Assembly (NCBI GenBank): GCA_016647705.1
Contig: CM028328.1
Span: 41,578,501-41,642,500, forward strand
DNA length: 64,000 nucleotides
Source of the DNA: Eucommia ulmoides
Lineage: Eukaryota > Streptophyta > Magnoliopsida > Garryales > Eucommiaceae
Direction: 5' to 3'
The position numbers and the translations under genes are program-made. Shown one piece after another: positions 24,890 to 44,985 of the stretch. Position 1 is the first letter of the stretch. Each line of letters opens with the position of its first letter. The notes under the pieces were generated by a model. It had not been told where the DNA came from. It saw only the letters and a program-made list of their open reading frames with translations, and did no database searches.

Positions 24890-25310
24890 CACAATTGGCA
24901 AATTTGTTCCATAAACGTTACAAGTTTGTCTAGGAACTTATAACTTTTATAAAAACAACTTATAACTAGGAGAGAGAAATGATACACCAAGGAATTTTGC
25001 CAAATTCTAAGTCCGTTCTATAAAAATTACAAATTTATCTAGAAATTTGTAACTTTTATGGAAGCAACTTGTAATTAGAAGAGAGAAATTGTGAACTAAG
25101 TGGTTTTGTAAAATTACAAGTCTGTTTCATAAAAGTTACAAATTTGTCTAGGAACTTATAACTTTTATAGAAATAACTTGTAATTAGGAGAGATAAATGG
25201 TGAATTAGGTAGTTTTGCCAAGTTACAAATCCGTTCCATTAACATTACAAGTTTTTAGATAAACTTGTAACTTTTAAGACAGAACTTATAACTTACCTGC
25301 TACCTATTGG
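24890..25310. repeat. Second block of ~109-bp repeats
   Basis: About four units of the family seen at 2570-4130, all in the orientation GAGAGAAATGG..., so inverted relative to the units at 3000-4130. Each unit shows the GTTACAAG / CTTGTAAC internal palindrome. The block ends at about 25300 with CTTATAACTTACCTGC. Confidence 0.75.
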
Positions 25311-26087
25311 TGACCTACTAGTCCAAAACGACCTTGGTTTTTGCAAAAAAAGACATGAAATAGACATTAACAGTTCAGATAGTGCCACCTAGTTCATCCT
25401 ACGATTCAGATTGAAATTTGGATTGGACTATATTGCATACAGCAATACCACTAACTGTACCGTAACAAAGGCCATAACATAAATACTATTTAACAATACC
25501 TTACATGATTAAACCATTTGAAAGAAACATCAATTTTTTATGTTTTCAGCAAAACAAAAAATAAAAAATAAAAAAAATCATCTACCATCTCGTATGATTG
25601 CAAATTCGGAAACAACTATTGACTAGAACTCTGAAGAAAATACAGAACCAGTGCATTCTCAAAACTCAAAAAGAATAATTTAAACCATTTTTTTTTTTGC
25701 TCCGATGTCTTTGTACCTATTAACATAAGCTTCAATGTCGGAAAAACCATCTACAGAAAATTTAACGGAAAAAAGAAATGCTTACCTAATCTATCAAAAC
25801 TTAACTATGATTATGACCAGTGGTTTTTCTTTTTTCCTTTTTTTGGTTTATATTCATACAAGACATTGAAAAAAAAAAAAAACAGAAAAACAGGAACAAA
25901 AGAATATGATTTATGTAGTTCCCATTTTTAAGAGAAATTCTAGGACCAGAAATGGATCTTTCCCCTATTTTCGTGTTTTTTCCCAAGTTTTTCTGGGAGA
26001 AAAACATTAATCAAACAGCACGAAAGGATCCAGAAGCTTCCCGTTTTTCAATAAGCAATAGGGATGGCTGATTGAAGTTGAAGGTTG
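25311..26087. other. 3' flank of the RlmN-like gene
   Basis: AT-rich with several A/T homopolymers (25550-25575, 25688-25700, 25868-25882). It lies downstream of the minus-strand stop codon and probably includes the 3' untranslated region. No polyadenylation site could be fixed and no other gene was seen. Confidence 0.5.
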
Positions 26088-33471
<7,384 letters not shown>

Positions 33472-34098
33472 TGAAAGCGGCTATATGTGGGAGGTGAGAG
33501 CTTCAGACCGTGCTCCGTCCGTCAATAGGTGCTGCCTGAGATACGAAGAACAAGCAAACAAACGCCCCGCCAGTGAAACAGGGTACCTTAAAGAGTTAAA
33601 GCTTAAACCTCAGCAGCGAGAAGTTATCCAGCACCAGCAGTGTTTACCCCTTGGATATTTTTAATTTTGCAGACAATATTAGCCTTAAGCTCATTTTGTA
33701 CCCCTGAAGTTTGTTCTTATTTTACCTTGCTCCCTCATATATAAATATTTTTACATTACTCCCTTAACTTTCTTTTGCATTAAATTGACCGAAATTTTAT
33801 AGTTTTAACCACTTGTATCACTACAATCAGTAACGTGACTTGTAACCCAAGTCTTGTTTGGTTAGATAGAATGGAATCAAGGTAGAATACAATAGGAGAA
33901 TGAATGGAATGGATTTGTCAATTAAATCACTATTCCTCTTATTTGGTTATTATGGAATAAGAGAATGAATGAAATAGTGAAACATAACAAAATTCTCATA
34001 ATATTCTTATAAATATCAATTTTGAATATCTATCTAACAATAGATTATTTAAAAAATATATATATACAAATAGATTTTACTCCAATTAATACATTAGT
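33472..34098. other. Upstream region of the RlmN-like gene
   Basis: The ~170 bp before the start codon are relatively GC-rich and probably hold the 5' untranslated region and promoter of the minus-strand gene; no TATA box could be fixed. From about 33640 the sequence becomes AT-rich. The phrases around 33660-33780 (CCCCTGAAGTTTG) and 33850-33990 (GTTTGGTTAGATAGAATGGAAT) look like ends of small non-autonomous elements, but I could not pair them. Confidence 0.4.
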
Positions 34099-34099
34099 G

Positions 34100-34109
<10 letters not shown>

Positions 34110-34180
<71 letters not shown>
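34110..34180. repeat. AC then TA microsatellite
   Basis: A run of about eleven AC units passes into about 24 TA units ending at 34180. The TA part was the target of the Copia-like element that follows, which is flanked by TATAT on both sides. Confidence 0.9.
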
Positions 34181-34184
<4 letters not shown>

Positions 34185-34738
34185 AATCTCAAGATTTTGA
34201 TGGACAATTAAATGCTGATATTTTTTGTGGAACTAATGAGTTTATTGTGTGTTTCAGTGAATAAGTTCCATTAATGATATTATCATGAAGAAATTGCTAA
34301 GGATGCAAAGAGACAGTCGAAGAGGTAGATATTAAGGCCCTGTTTGGTAACCGTTTCCATTCCAGAATTTTCCATTCCATTCCCAGATTTTTGGGAATTC
34401 TATTTGGGAATAGCGTTTGGTAATTTTTGTTTTCGTTTCCATTCCATTCCCATTTGAGAATTGTGCTCATTTTTTTCTTAAGAAATGAGAAACAAAAAAA
34501 ATTATTTCTCATAATTCCCATTCCATTCTCAAAACCAATTTCACTGTTCATCCGCCAACCGACCACCGTCCATCGCCGCCCGCCGCCGCCGACCACCATC
34601 TGCCGTCGTCCGTTGTCCATCGCCGGTCACCGCCGCCATCGGCCACCTGACAATTTCCGGCGCTGCTTGCCGCCAGTCGTCCGCCACCGTCACCTACCCA
34701 CTAGTCACCACCGTCGCCATCGCTATTGCCGCAACCAC

Positions 34739-34775
<37 letters not shown>

Positions 34776-37142
34776 CAAAAAAAATAAATTTGATTTTAGG
34801 ATAAAATCGTTACCAAACGCGATTCTCTTCCCAAAAAAAAAAAAAAAAATATCGTTACCAAAACGCGATTCTACTCCCAAGAAGGAAACAAAATTCTCAT
34901 CCCATCTCATTCTCATCCCACTGCTGGAATGGAAACAGAAACGGTTACCAAACGCCACCTAAGAAATTGAAGATTCTGAAGAATCTAGGTGAAAACAACT
35001 CAGGCTAATTTTTAATCTTAATATATCCCGATTAGGATCACACATGACACAAAAATGAATTTATATTTATGTGTGTTTTTATTAGAATCCTAATTAGTCC
35101 ACATATTTGCTTCAATGTGAAATTGAAGAAGAAATATTGACTTAAAAAATATTAGTGTTTAAAATTGATTAATAGTGTCAATTTAGTTAACCGAGAAATC
35201 GGTTAAAGGGTCGAAAATGTCGAAGATTGGAGTTAAAATGAACTAAGGTAAAGTTGTTCCAATATTGATCGATCAACCGACCAAGTAGGATAGGTCAACC
35301 GATGGGCGTAGGCTAGAAAATGGAGTAGTCTCTAAATTGATCGGTCAACCGATTAAGAGAGATCGGCTAACCGATGATCAAGAAGTGAACTCTCTGAATT
35401 GATCGATCAGCCGACCAGGGCCGAAAAAAGGCCTGCAGAGCATCCTGAATTGATCGGTCAACTGACCCTTAGGGGATCCGCCAACTGGGGATCCGTCAAT
35501 CGACCATGTTTGAGATATGTCTTAGGCTACAACCTGAATTGATCAGTTGACCGATGGGTCATTGGTCAGTTAACCGACCTGGCAGTTTCAGGTTTTGAAG
35601 ATTTCAAGGATTTGATCTAAAAGTAGTCATTAACTAGTCATTTTTGGCTGATTTTTTGGAGTTGTCTTAGGGATTTGAACTTATGATAAATTTATCATCC
35701 TTATTTGATTATCACTATAGATATGGTATACTTATTTTAAGTGTTTTTCAAATTGGTATATTAAATACTTCTTATCTTGTTTTATTTGAGATTGAAAAAT
35801 ATTTGGAGGACTAAATTAAATATTTTAAATGTTATAATTAAGTGAATTGAACCAGAGTCATATTAATATATGAGGTCTATATGAGCATTTAAATGATATA
35901 TCTTATGGGAACTAGTCGTTAGAGGGCTTATTTCAAATCTATTTAAATAGACATGCGTTTTTCACTTTTGAATATATCATTCTATCAAGAACAAATCAAT
36001 TCCTGAGCTTTATGAGAGTTATTATTCTGAAAATATACTGAGAGTTTATTGTAAGATTATTCTTGAGGAAATTGCTGAGAATTTTGCGATCACCGATCTA
36101 AGCTTTAATTGTGATTCATTTTTCATTTTTCGGTGGTATCCTGGTGAGATATTTTCAAGCTACTATTTTATATTTTGAGTTGTTATCATTATTACTTGCT
36201 TGGATTAAAGATTTGTGTAAAATCGTTTTCAAACTTTAAAGTACATAAAAATTATTTTTAAAACAATTTCAATGTTAATCTAATTACGTACTTATTTGTG
36301 TGCTACCCATATATTTTTATAATTAGATTTCAAATTTCTCACGTAAAATTCTATCAATAGAAAATTCGGGACATTAATTGAGTTTAAATTAATTTGAGGT
36401 AGTAGAAGCTTCGAGTAGGAAAAGACTTATCAAATTATTATAATTGGTGAGTCGTGTGCGGATTAGATATTGTTGGAAATATCTAATCGAGGGTAGATTG
36501 GTTTCAATCTCTTCCGATAAAGAGATTGAAGTTTGATATTTACTTAAGGCATAAAAAGATTAGGTTACTTTTTTCCGTGAAAAGAGATAAGTGTTAATTC
36601 TTTCTGAATCGAATTAGTTTGTGTGATTTTTTTGTAACGGTTCTATCTTTATTGGTGAAAATGATACTTGAAGAGATTTTTTGTGAGGTTTGATTCTTAG
36701 CCTAAGTATAAAATAATTAGGTTAATTTTTAGCTTGTAAAAAAGATAGAGATTCTTTCTTAGCCTTGGAAAAAGAAATTGTAAAGGCTGATTCTGAGCCT
36801 GTGAAAAGAATCAGTGTATAAAGGTTTGATTCCAACCTGATTAAAAGAATATTAATAATTTAGTGGGTGCGACTCTCCGTGGGGCTCAAAGGACTGGATT
36901 AGCCAAGAGTAGCTTGGTGACCTAGTATACATCGTGGTGTGCTGCATTTTTACTTTATTTATTTTTTGTTGTTTGGGTATGCACCTAGAACTAATTACAC
37001 TTATCCGTTGCTATATAAAAAGATAATAACTAATTTAGGATTAAATTAATTGTTTGAATTTAAGTGTGGAAAAGATAATTATTTGTTTTAATTTTATAAC
37101 TACCTAATTCACCCCCCCTCTTGGAAGATCATTGGGCCAACA
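34181..37142 (+). mobile_element. Copia-like solo LTR in TA microsatellite
   Basis: The block begins TATTAATC (a decayed TGTTGATC, as judged from the partial copy ending at 51208) and ends TTGGGCCAACA. The flanks TATAT (34176-34180) and TATAT (37143-37147) match as a 5-bp target duplication, though in a TA repeat this is weak proof. Near the end is ATTCACCCCCCCTCTTGG, a phrase typical of plant Copia (Sire-like) LTRs. Around 35260-35590 are many GATCGGTCAACCGA-type repeats. Without the MITE at 34336-34959 the LTR is about 2.3 kb. No primer site or coding region adjoins it, so it is a solo LTR. The superfamily call rests on the end motif and is moderate. Confidence 0.75.
34336..34959. mobile_element. 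Harbinger-type MITE in the Copia-like LTR
   Basis: It is flanked by TAA at 34333-34335 and 34960-34962. The ends GGCCCTGTTTGGTAACCG and CGGTTACCAAACGCCACC are inverted repeats. The interior is divided by a 33-A run at 34740-34772 after a GC-rich block. It shows the Copia-like LTR is older than this insertion. Frames in it encode only low-complexity sequence. Confidence 0.9.
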
Positions 37143-37178
37143 TATATATGTGTGTATGTGTCGATATGATGAGGGAGT

Positions 37179-37973
37179 TTTTGGGCGTCACTGAGTCAGC
37201 ATTAGGGCCCCAGTCACATATCCACCATCACCATGACGTGGCCACATTCAGGAATCCAAAGTGTCATGTAAGAGCATACGACGACTAAGGCTCCTTCCTT
37301 GGAATATCCTCTGTATCTAGGAAGGAGCAATGTGCCTTACCGGGACGCAACTACCTAAAAGTCTATGTTGTGCCACCGGACAGCCAACTTCAAGAACTTA
37401 GTCATTTATCTCAATCGGCCACCATATTAGTTTGGTTATCTTCTAGAACTTCACAGATCTCCGAGTTTCTCCACCAACTTATCACCACAAGCTTAACAGA
37501 GGCATGTGGGCTTTTCCCAAAGAGCCTAAAAGCCTAAGCCTAGTGATTATCTCCTAAAATGCCCCGGATTATCTGTTAAACACATTTTTTGCCTAATTAA
37601 TCTTGTTTAGGCCCGATTAGGTAAAACTGATCATCTCCAACACCTATAAATACTAAGGGCTATGCAAGCCTGAGATAACGCTCAAACGATATTTACACAC
37701 GTGACGTATTTTTATAACGTTTTCTCTCTAAGCTTTTACTCTCACATCGGAAGGGCTTCGCTGGTACAAATCTCGGCTAGACCTTGTGCAGGTACAACTC
37801 CCTAAAGGGAAGGACTCTAGACTTCAGCAAATCAGTCCCCCAGGTTGCCAAATATAGTTGACTTGAAGAATTTCAAACTCTATTTCTAACTCAACAACTC
37901 CACCTCAGCAGTAGGACCCATATGTTCTTGATTAGACCTTACTCGAGGTGTTCGCCACTTTGGGACACCAACA
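37179..37973 (+). repeat. Gypsy 5' LTR
   Basis: Aligned end to end with the LTR at 46653; it starts TTTTGGGCG (decayed TGTTGGG) and ends ACACCAACA. A TATAAATA box lies at 37644-37651. It is followed at once by TTTTGGTGTCGTCTATAGG, a decayed form of the TTTGGCGCCGTCTGTGG-type primer site of plant gypsy elements. Confidence 0.88.
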
Positions 37974-38044
37974 TTTTGGTGTCGTCTATAGGATCATGCA
38001 AAAAGCCTTCCCTTGTTCATTGCTTTCTACTCAGCTGAGCCTAG

Positions 38045-39860
38045 ATGAACACAAGGTCTAATCAAACAGACAGATACAAAATAAAACAATCAGAAAATAT
38101 GTAAAAAAAATCTAAGGCCACACCCCTCCTAGGACCAAGCAGGGCTATCCACCCTGCCCCCTAGGGCATTTGCGGAACAGACTTTGGGAGTTGCAGAAAC
38201 ATATTTGATAGATCTCCTTAAGAGCCAGATGGGCGAGTTTAAGTCGTGTGTACAGCTCCTCTTTGCACGCCTGCTATTGCCTCTCATCCAGAGGGGACCA
38301 ACTCTCTAAACTACAAGACCAGAGGAGCAACCCCAAGACCGTGACGTTTATATAGCATCTCCGAACGGGTAGGCGCCTAGGGACCCTCTCTACCTTGTCA
38401 GCGGGCGCCTAGCCCCAAGATCTCTACTTCCTCCGCTGCACAGGGATATATGTCAAGGGACTTGTCAGCGGCCCCCGACGGTCAAGCTCTCCATCGGCCA
38501 GCCAGGTCCAACCTTAGGGGACGACAAAAACGTAAAATCGGCTCCTACTTACCTCTCTCCCTTCATACCGTAGCTCGAGCTGCGGGAAGTCATATACTAG
38601 GAGAGCGACGAGTAGGGAAAACTATAGAGTACCGCCTGGCTAACATGGAAACCCGCCTCCAAGAGGTGAACGGAGGCTGGGCAAGACAAGGCATTATTAC
38701 GTAGGTGAGATCAACATTTGTGAAAGAAGTTCTAGAAGAGGTAGTACCAAGACGCATTGCTCATCCCTAGATGAGTCCATCCGACAGGACATTGAATCCA
38801 ATCGACCACCTGTCCATGTTCACATCTCATATGGACATGCAGGTAGCCTCTATAACCCTACGATGTAAAGCCTTTCCTATCACCTTTTCAGGGACAACAA
38901 GGCCCTAGTTCCAAGGCCTAAGGCCAGCATCCATCTCCATATTTTGGGAGCTCAAGCAATTGTTTCTGGCTCATTTTAGTCGCTCCTGGTGGAGGCGAAA
39001 GACTGTGACCCATGTCCTTACTCTATAGTAGAAGTTGGATAAATCCTTGGGAGATTACGTTAATCACTTCAACGAGAATCCAATGCATGCGACAAGCTCC
39101 CTGAAAGTATGGCACTGAATACCTTTGTTAACTTGCTATGGAACCAAAGGTTATCCTATTATCTGTGTTCGAATCCTACCCCTACTCTCGGTCAAGCTCT
39201 AGATCGTGGGACTAGATTTCATAATGCTGACCTCCATGCTGCAATCAAAAGAGATGGGGAAGGGACGAACAAGCAGAAATAATCGAAAAATAAGGTTATG
39301 AATCAAGCCCAAGGCTCAAGAGATTACAAGTTGAAGGAAGATTGGGACCCTTGCTCGGGGACAAAAGACCATTTTCTCTCCCAAAATGTCGCTAGCAAGG
39401 GTTCACTCTACTTATGGCCACAGTGGCAACCATTTTCGTAGAAAACTCAAAGCGTAATTTCTTCTCTCCTCCACTGCGCCTGAAGAGGAAGCCAACTGGA
39501 ATGTCAATGACCAAGTACTGTAAGTTCCACTGGGATCGAGGCCACTTCATAGAAAGGTGCTTCCAGTTTCGGCAAGAGATTGAAGCCTTCATCCAGAGAA
39601 GTTATCTCAAAAATTATGTTCGGAGAGAAGATTGGGAGCATCCCAACGAGGATAACCCCTAAAGAGAGCCTAGGGCCCAAAGAAGACGAGAAAATTGCAA
39701 CCGTCCCCAGCCCCAGAGGCCTTAGGCCTGGGACGATCACTAGTGTGTGGATGGCGAGATCAACGTCATCCACAGTGGATTCAGCTCCGGGAGAGAAACA
39801 CCATCCTCTAGGAAGAAGCATGCACAAAAAGCTTCGAAGAACCAGTTGAGAATGTTGTTT
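38045..39860 (+). pseudogene. Gypsy gag remnant
   Basis: The frame opens at ATG 38045 (MNTRSNQ), just after the primer site, and is broken by many stops and shifts. Recognisable pieces are LNPIDHLSMFTSHM and CKAFPITFSG (around 38790-38890), the capsid region of plant gypsy gag, and a C-x-FH-x4-GH-x4-C knuckle (YCKFHWDRGHFIERC, around 39510-39565). A VDGEINVIHSG segment (~39745) follows, which often marks the gag-to-protease linker. The minus-strand element at 39889 cuts the region here. Confidence 0.8.
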
Positions 39861-39888
39861 TTTTGTGTTTTGAAGTCTCCAGGACACC

Positions 39889-42800
39889 TGTACGGCGAGC
39901 GTTTGTTATACGCTCGCGTATTGACTACTCGTAAGTGTACGAGGTTAAAGTTTTAGTATAGTGTGATCGTTAATGTCGGGTATCGTATCCACAGGGATTG
40001 GTTGTCGTTACTATCGAATACCGTATTTATCATGACCTAACGTTATCTAGGCTAAAAAGAATGATTTTAAATTAATTAATACTAATACTAATATAACCTA
40101 ATTTAATCTATACTAATTATACTAATACGAGATGGTTAGGGGATGGATTATCTAGGGATTAACTTTATTTACTTAAATGCGTTTGATTTCGTTTAGTTTA
40201 CAATAACGGCGTTCGACCTATTTGACAATTTCAGTTCGTAAACTCCCCCGCCACCTCTCCCGGGTGTAAGACGAGGGAATACGCAACTTCGTGTCAACGA
40301 AGAAGTCCCCTGGTAGCGCGGGAAATGACACGCCGCTACTTACACTCGCAAGTATACGAGGTCTAAGTTTTAGTATAGTGTAATCGTTAAGATCGGGTTA
40401 TCGTATCCACAGGGATTGTTATCGTTACTATCGAATACCGCGTTTGTTGTAACCTAACTTTATCTAGGCGAAAACAAATGTATTTAATTAATAAACTAAT
40501 ACTAATATATCCTAAATTAACTACACTAATATGCTAATATGTTTTAGGGTGAAGAATTGCATAGGGATTAATGTGTTTACAAATACGTGTTCGATTCCGA
40601 TTTACTTACGTTTACATTGTTTGACCTATTTGACAACCTCGGTACGTAAACTCCACCGCCACCTCTTCCGAGTGTAAAATGGGGGAATACATGACTTCGA
40701 GCCAACGAAGAAGTCCCCTTCAACGTCTTAACGACCCTAGGTCACGTGAGTCTAGCTCAGCATCATTGATTGCACACAATCCAACTCCCTCTCGGGTTAT
40801 TAGATCGTCGCGTTGTATTTACCCTATCGACAATCTTCGTTCTAAAACTCTCTCGCCACCTCTTCCAGTGTAAGACGAGAGATATAATGCAACTTCGAGT
40901 CAACGAAGAGGTCCTCCTCAATGTCTTAACGACCCTAGGTAGTGTGTGTCTAGCCCCACGTCATCGATTGTCCACGATTCAAACCCCGACCGGATTATAG
41001 AATCGTGGTGTTTGTTTACCCTAATCCGAATCCAGGGTCTATCAAAACCCCGTATTCTCCATTTATCAATACAAGCATAATAAACAAACAATATGATAAA
41101 TACAATCAAACTACGAAGAACAATCACAAACGAAACACCCAAATCATCCAAACAACGTATTTATAAATAATATGTTAATCCCTACTACAATCCATATTTA
41201 ACTCGTGGCCAGTGCTGGATAAACAAGAAAATAACGAGCTAAACATGCTCACATACTCCTAAGATAAAGTAATAAGGAAAAACAATCGAAGAACTTAGCC
41301 TCGTCCGAAGATAAACCGCTAAAAACGCTCTACGATTGATTCGCCATCTTATCCACTTCGGGATGCGAGCTCCACCACTAAAATTCCTAACCCTTGGCTT
41401 AAATATAGCCTAAGGGGCTAAAAAATGCAAGAGATGGAAGAGTGTTACCGGCCAAGGGGGAGGAGAGGGGATATTTATAGCAAAAATATCTCAAAAATAT
41501 CTCAAGACTGTGCAGGGCAAATCCGCTTAGGTGGTGGAAATTGCGCCTAGGCGGAGTTAGGTCGGTTTGGTCTGATTGTCTAGGCGGTGAAGTAGGCGAT
41601 GGATTGGGAGAACATTCTATTGGATTTTCGCCTAGGCGGTAGAATTTTCGCCTAGGCGAGCGGCTGTCAGTAGCCTTTCTTCGTCTTCTGCTGGATTTCT
41701 GCCTAGGCGATAGAATTTTTGCCTAGGCGGTCTTCTGTCAATAATATTTTGCTCTTCTCTGCATCTTCACCGCTTAGGCGGTGGTCTGGACGCCTAAGCG
41801 GTGGGCCTGTTTCATCTTTTAGCCTCCGAGCTTGTTTATCCACCATAACTTCGAACCGCTTTAGTTTGATCTCATCGTTTTAGCTCCAGTTTCCTATCTT
41901 TTTGCCCCCACACACCTGATTTATACAAAAAGATAAAAACTAATTAAAACATAATAAAAATAACTATAAACGTATTCGAAAACTAACAAATTTGGATTGG
42001 AAATAGATAGGTTTTTCACACCTATCATCCCCCTCAACGTCTTAACGACCCTAGGCCACGTTAGTCTAGCCCCAACATCATTGATTGCACACAATCCAAC
42101 TCCCTCCTGGGTTATTGTATCGTCGCGTTGTGTTTACTATATCGATAATCTCAGTTCTAAAACTCCGCCACCACCTCTCCCGAGTGTAATAAGGGGGAAT
42201 ACATGACTTCAAGCCAACGAATAAGTCCCCCTCAATGTCTTAACTACCCTAGGTCACGTGAGTCTTGCCCCAACGTCATCGATTGGCGTTATGTTTACCT
42301 TAGTTTGAATTTTACTTCTTCCGAGTGTCAACCCCAAATTCTCGATATATCTATCTAAGTATGATAAACAAACAATATGGCACACACAATCAAAATAGCG
42401 AAGAACAATCACTAAAGAAACACAACTCAAACAAAACTACGTTTTTATAAATAATATTAATCCCATAAGTAATCGTAGTTTAACTCATAGTCATAACTGT
42501 TTATAAAATTAAAATCGAGCTAAGCATGCTCAAACAACTATTGAAGATAAGAAGTAAAAGGAAAAACAGATGAACTTAGCCGATATCCAAAGATTAGCCG
42601 CAAAAACCATCAACTGATCACTTCTCCTGCTCTGCGTGGTAATCTTCTCATTCGGATTTGTTTGAGCACTCCTCATACTCTCTCTATACTATAAACTAAG
42701 CCCTAAGGGATCTAATAGATGGAACTCCTCAGATGAGAGAAGAGGAGAGGGGATTAAATAGGTAAAATATCTAAAACAAAATATCTAATCTGGTGCAGAG

Positions 42801-43205
42801 GTCACCGCTACGGTGGTGAGTAGGTCGATTAGTTGATCGCCTAGGCGGTGAAGACATGGAATTGGTTGACATCCTGTATTTTCACCACCGCGGTAATGGA
42901 TCTCATCGCTACGGCGGTGGACGTTCAGCAAGATAAGTCATTCTCTGTATTTTCATCGCCGCGGCGAAGGTTTGGATGTCGCGGCGGTGGGCTTCTTTCA
43001 GAATATTGCCGCCTTGCTCATTTTTCCACCAACAGTTTTTGGTTCAATCTTATCGTTTATAGTCCAGTTTCCTACCTTTTTTCCCCTCACACCTAATTTA
43101 TACAAAAAAAATAAAAACTAATTAAAACATAATAAAAACACTATAACAACTATTCTAAAACTAACAAAACCAGTTTAGAAATATATAGGTAGATCACACC
43201 TATCA
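39889..43205 (-). repeat. 3' LTR of the nested Athila-like element
   Basis: It starts TGTACGGCGAGCG and ends CACACCTATCA and is split at 40310 by a solo LTR. The two parts (39889-40310 and 42033-43205) rejoin without gap to match the LTR at 44986. Beyond its end the sequence AATACTCCTAAACTTGAAAT is the complement of a polypurine-type region, which fixes it as the 3' LTR on the minus strand. Confidence 0.9.
40311..42027 (-). mobile_element. Solo LTR nested inside an LTR
   Basis: The 1717-bp block starts TGGTAGCGCGG and ends CACCTATCA. It is flanked by TCCCC at 40306-40310 and TCCCC at 42028-42032, a perfect 5-bp target duplication. The uninterrupted target, AGTCCCCCTCAACG, is present in the sister LTR near 45408. 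The block belongs to the same LTR family as its host but has a different start, and carries several CGCCTAGGCGG repeats between 41520 and 41810. Confidence 0.95.
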
Positions 43206-44963
43206 AATACTCCTAAACTTGAAATTTTGCTAGTTCTCGAGCAAAACACACACACGAAAAAACACACACAACTAAATGAAATAACAAACATCCTAAAACA
43301 ATCTAAACACAACAAAATATGAGTTTTGAATTCTTCTAACGACCTATTTATTTTTCCCTTAACAACCACCAGTTATATCGAGTTCAGGCAGTAGAACACA
43401 TCATGTGGTTCTAGAATTTCGACATGCAATAATGGTGAACGCTATTCTAGATCCTGTAAATGTGTTAGTGTGAGACTTAATAATACAACTATCCAAGACC
43501 GGATTGGATTATCCACCAAAAAAACTTATGACTTAGACCATATAGGACTAGGATATCCATATGCCTGAATGGGGTCCACTCTCCACTAATGTAGGTTGAG
43601 TAGTTCATAAAGATCAGAAGGACTTGGTTCGGTTTCAGAATATTTGGCCAAGGGTAATTTGGAATAGAAACCGGTTTAACGTTGTTAACTTAACGTTACC
43701 CAAGGCTCAACGCTTGGCACATTCACTCTCGTACCCTATAGATAAATTGGAAAACAATCCCGAACAAATATTTAAGACCGACGTACTCACTTGTCAAATG
43801 AAACGTATTTTTTTTTAACTTACCGCACCCCCAAACTTATTCGATTAGTATGATTTCACGGGTGTAGTTAAAACGAAAGAAAAGTGACAAGTGAATATTC
43901 GAATACTGAACCAATTCGAAGTTCGCTCTAAACCCAACCGCTCACATCAAGAAGCATTTGCAACTGTTAACTTGATTCACTCAAAGGTGCCTTTAAATTC
44001 AGTAATATAGGTTTGGAGAAAGATCAACTGGCCAGGGTATTTGCTTATGTGTTCAGAATTGAATTGTTATTAAGGCTTCGACAGGGTAACGAGGGATAAA
44101 CATATAACAAAGTAGGCTTAAAAAGGCTTAAGCGACAAAAATAATGCCTCAATCAGGTTCTAGAATCCTTAAATTGTCATGAGTTTGGCTAATCGATAAT
44201 TGGCCTCAAATCAATTGAATAACTATACATTGAGTCTATGTGCACGTGCAAATTATGATCTACAATAATTTTTACTAAAAGGCATAGTTAAACACACAGA
44301 ACACACATGCATAGGTATTACCTTTGACCTCGAAAACAACCAGGGGGTAATATCATCATCGGATAACGGCCCAAATGAACGCAAAACTCAGTATACAACA
44401 ATAACACAAACATAAACACATTCTAACCTAAACAAACATGCACACGGTAAAACAATAAAACATACTAATATCCTATACATCACCGCCAAACTCAAAATGG
44501 ACAGTGTCCTCAGCGAACCCAATCATCATTCTCAACATATAAAATTTAAGCTTGCTGACGAAGGGGGTTTAGAACACGTACCTGGGAGGCGAGAGAATCT
44601 CGCCTCCAAATGAATTCGGCTATAACGGATTTAATTTATTTGACCTTAGGTTGTCTCCTAAGAAGCGCGTGGTTTAATGTCCTTGGCCTGACATTCAGAA
44701 CACCCTCAAGCTTGGTGAGATTTTGCTTTGTTGGGCTTGATCTTTCAACGACACGTCTCACCGGATTATGTGCGTGGCCACACACCATAAAACGGCTTGG
44801 AATCCCGTCGAAAGGAATGCATCAATACATGTCGATCTAACATCTCCAAGTACCCTACATAAGAAATAAAAACAAAACTACAAAACAAAAATTATATACA
44901 AAAGAAAGGCCTAAAGTAAAATTGGGTCTTGTCCTCACAATATCGACAATAACTCTATTCAAT
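43206..44963 (-). other. Internal remnant of the nested Athila-like element
   Basis: Complement of the 3' untranslated part of the family: GTTTTGCTCGAG..CTAGCAAAATTTC next to the LTR matches 63960-63990, and AATAAGTTTGGGGGTG matches 63314-63330. No gag, pol or 3' ORF is present, so about 8 kb were lost. The short frames here are not protein-like. Confidence 0.75.
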
Positions 44964-44979
44964 CCTGACAACGGCGCCA
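44964..44979 (-). other. tRNA-Asp primer site, minus strand
   Basis: CCTGACAACGGCGCCA is the complement of a primer site like that at 54263-54280, with minor changes. It lies six bases outside the 5' LTR, as expected. Confidence 0.85.
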
Positions 44980-44985
44980 AAAACT

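Noticed and set aside
34427..34962. Open frames on both strands rich in Pro/His/Arg or Phe
   Set aside because: They run through a MITE with GC-rich triplet-like sequence and a 33-A run. The products are low-complexity and the element has TAA duplications and inverted ends.
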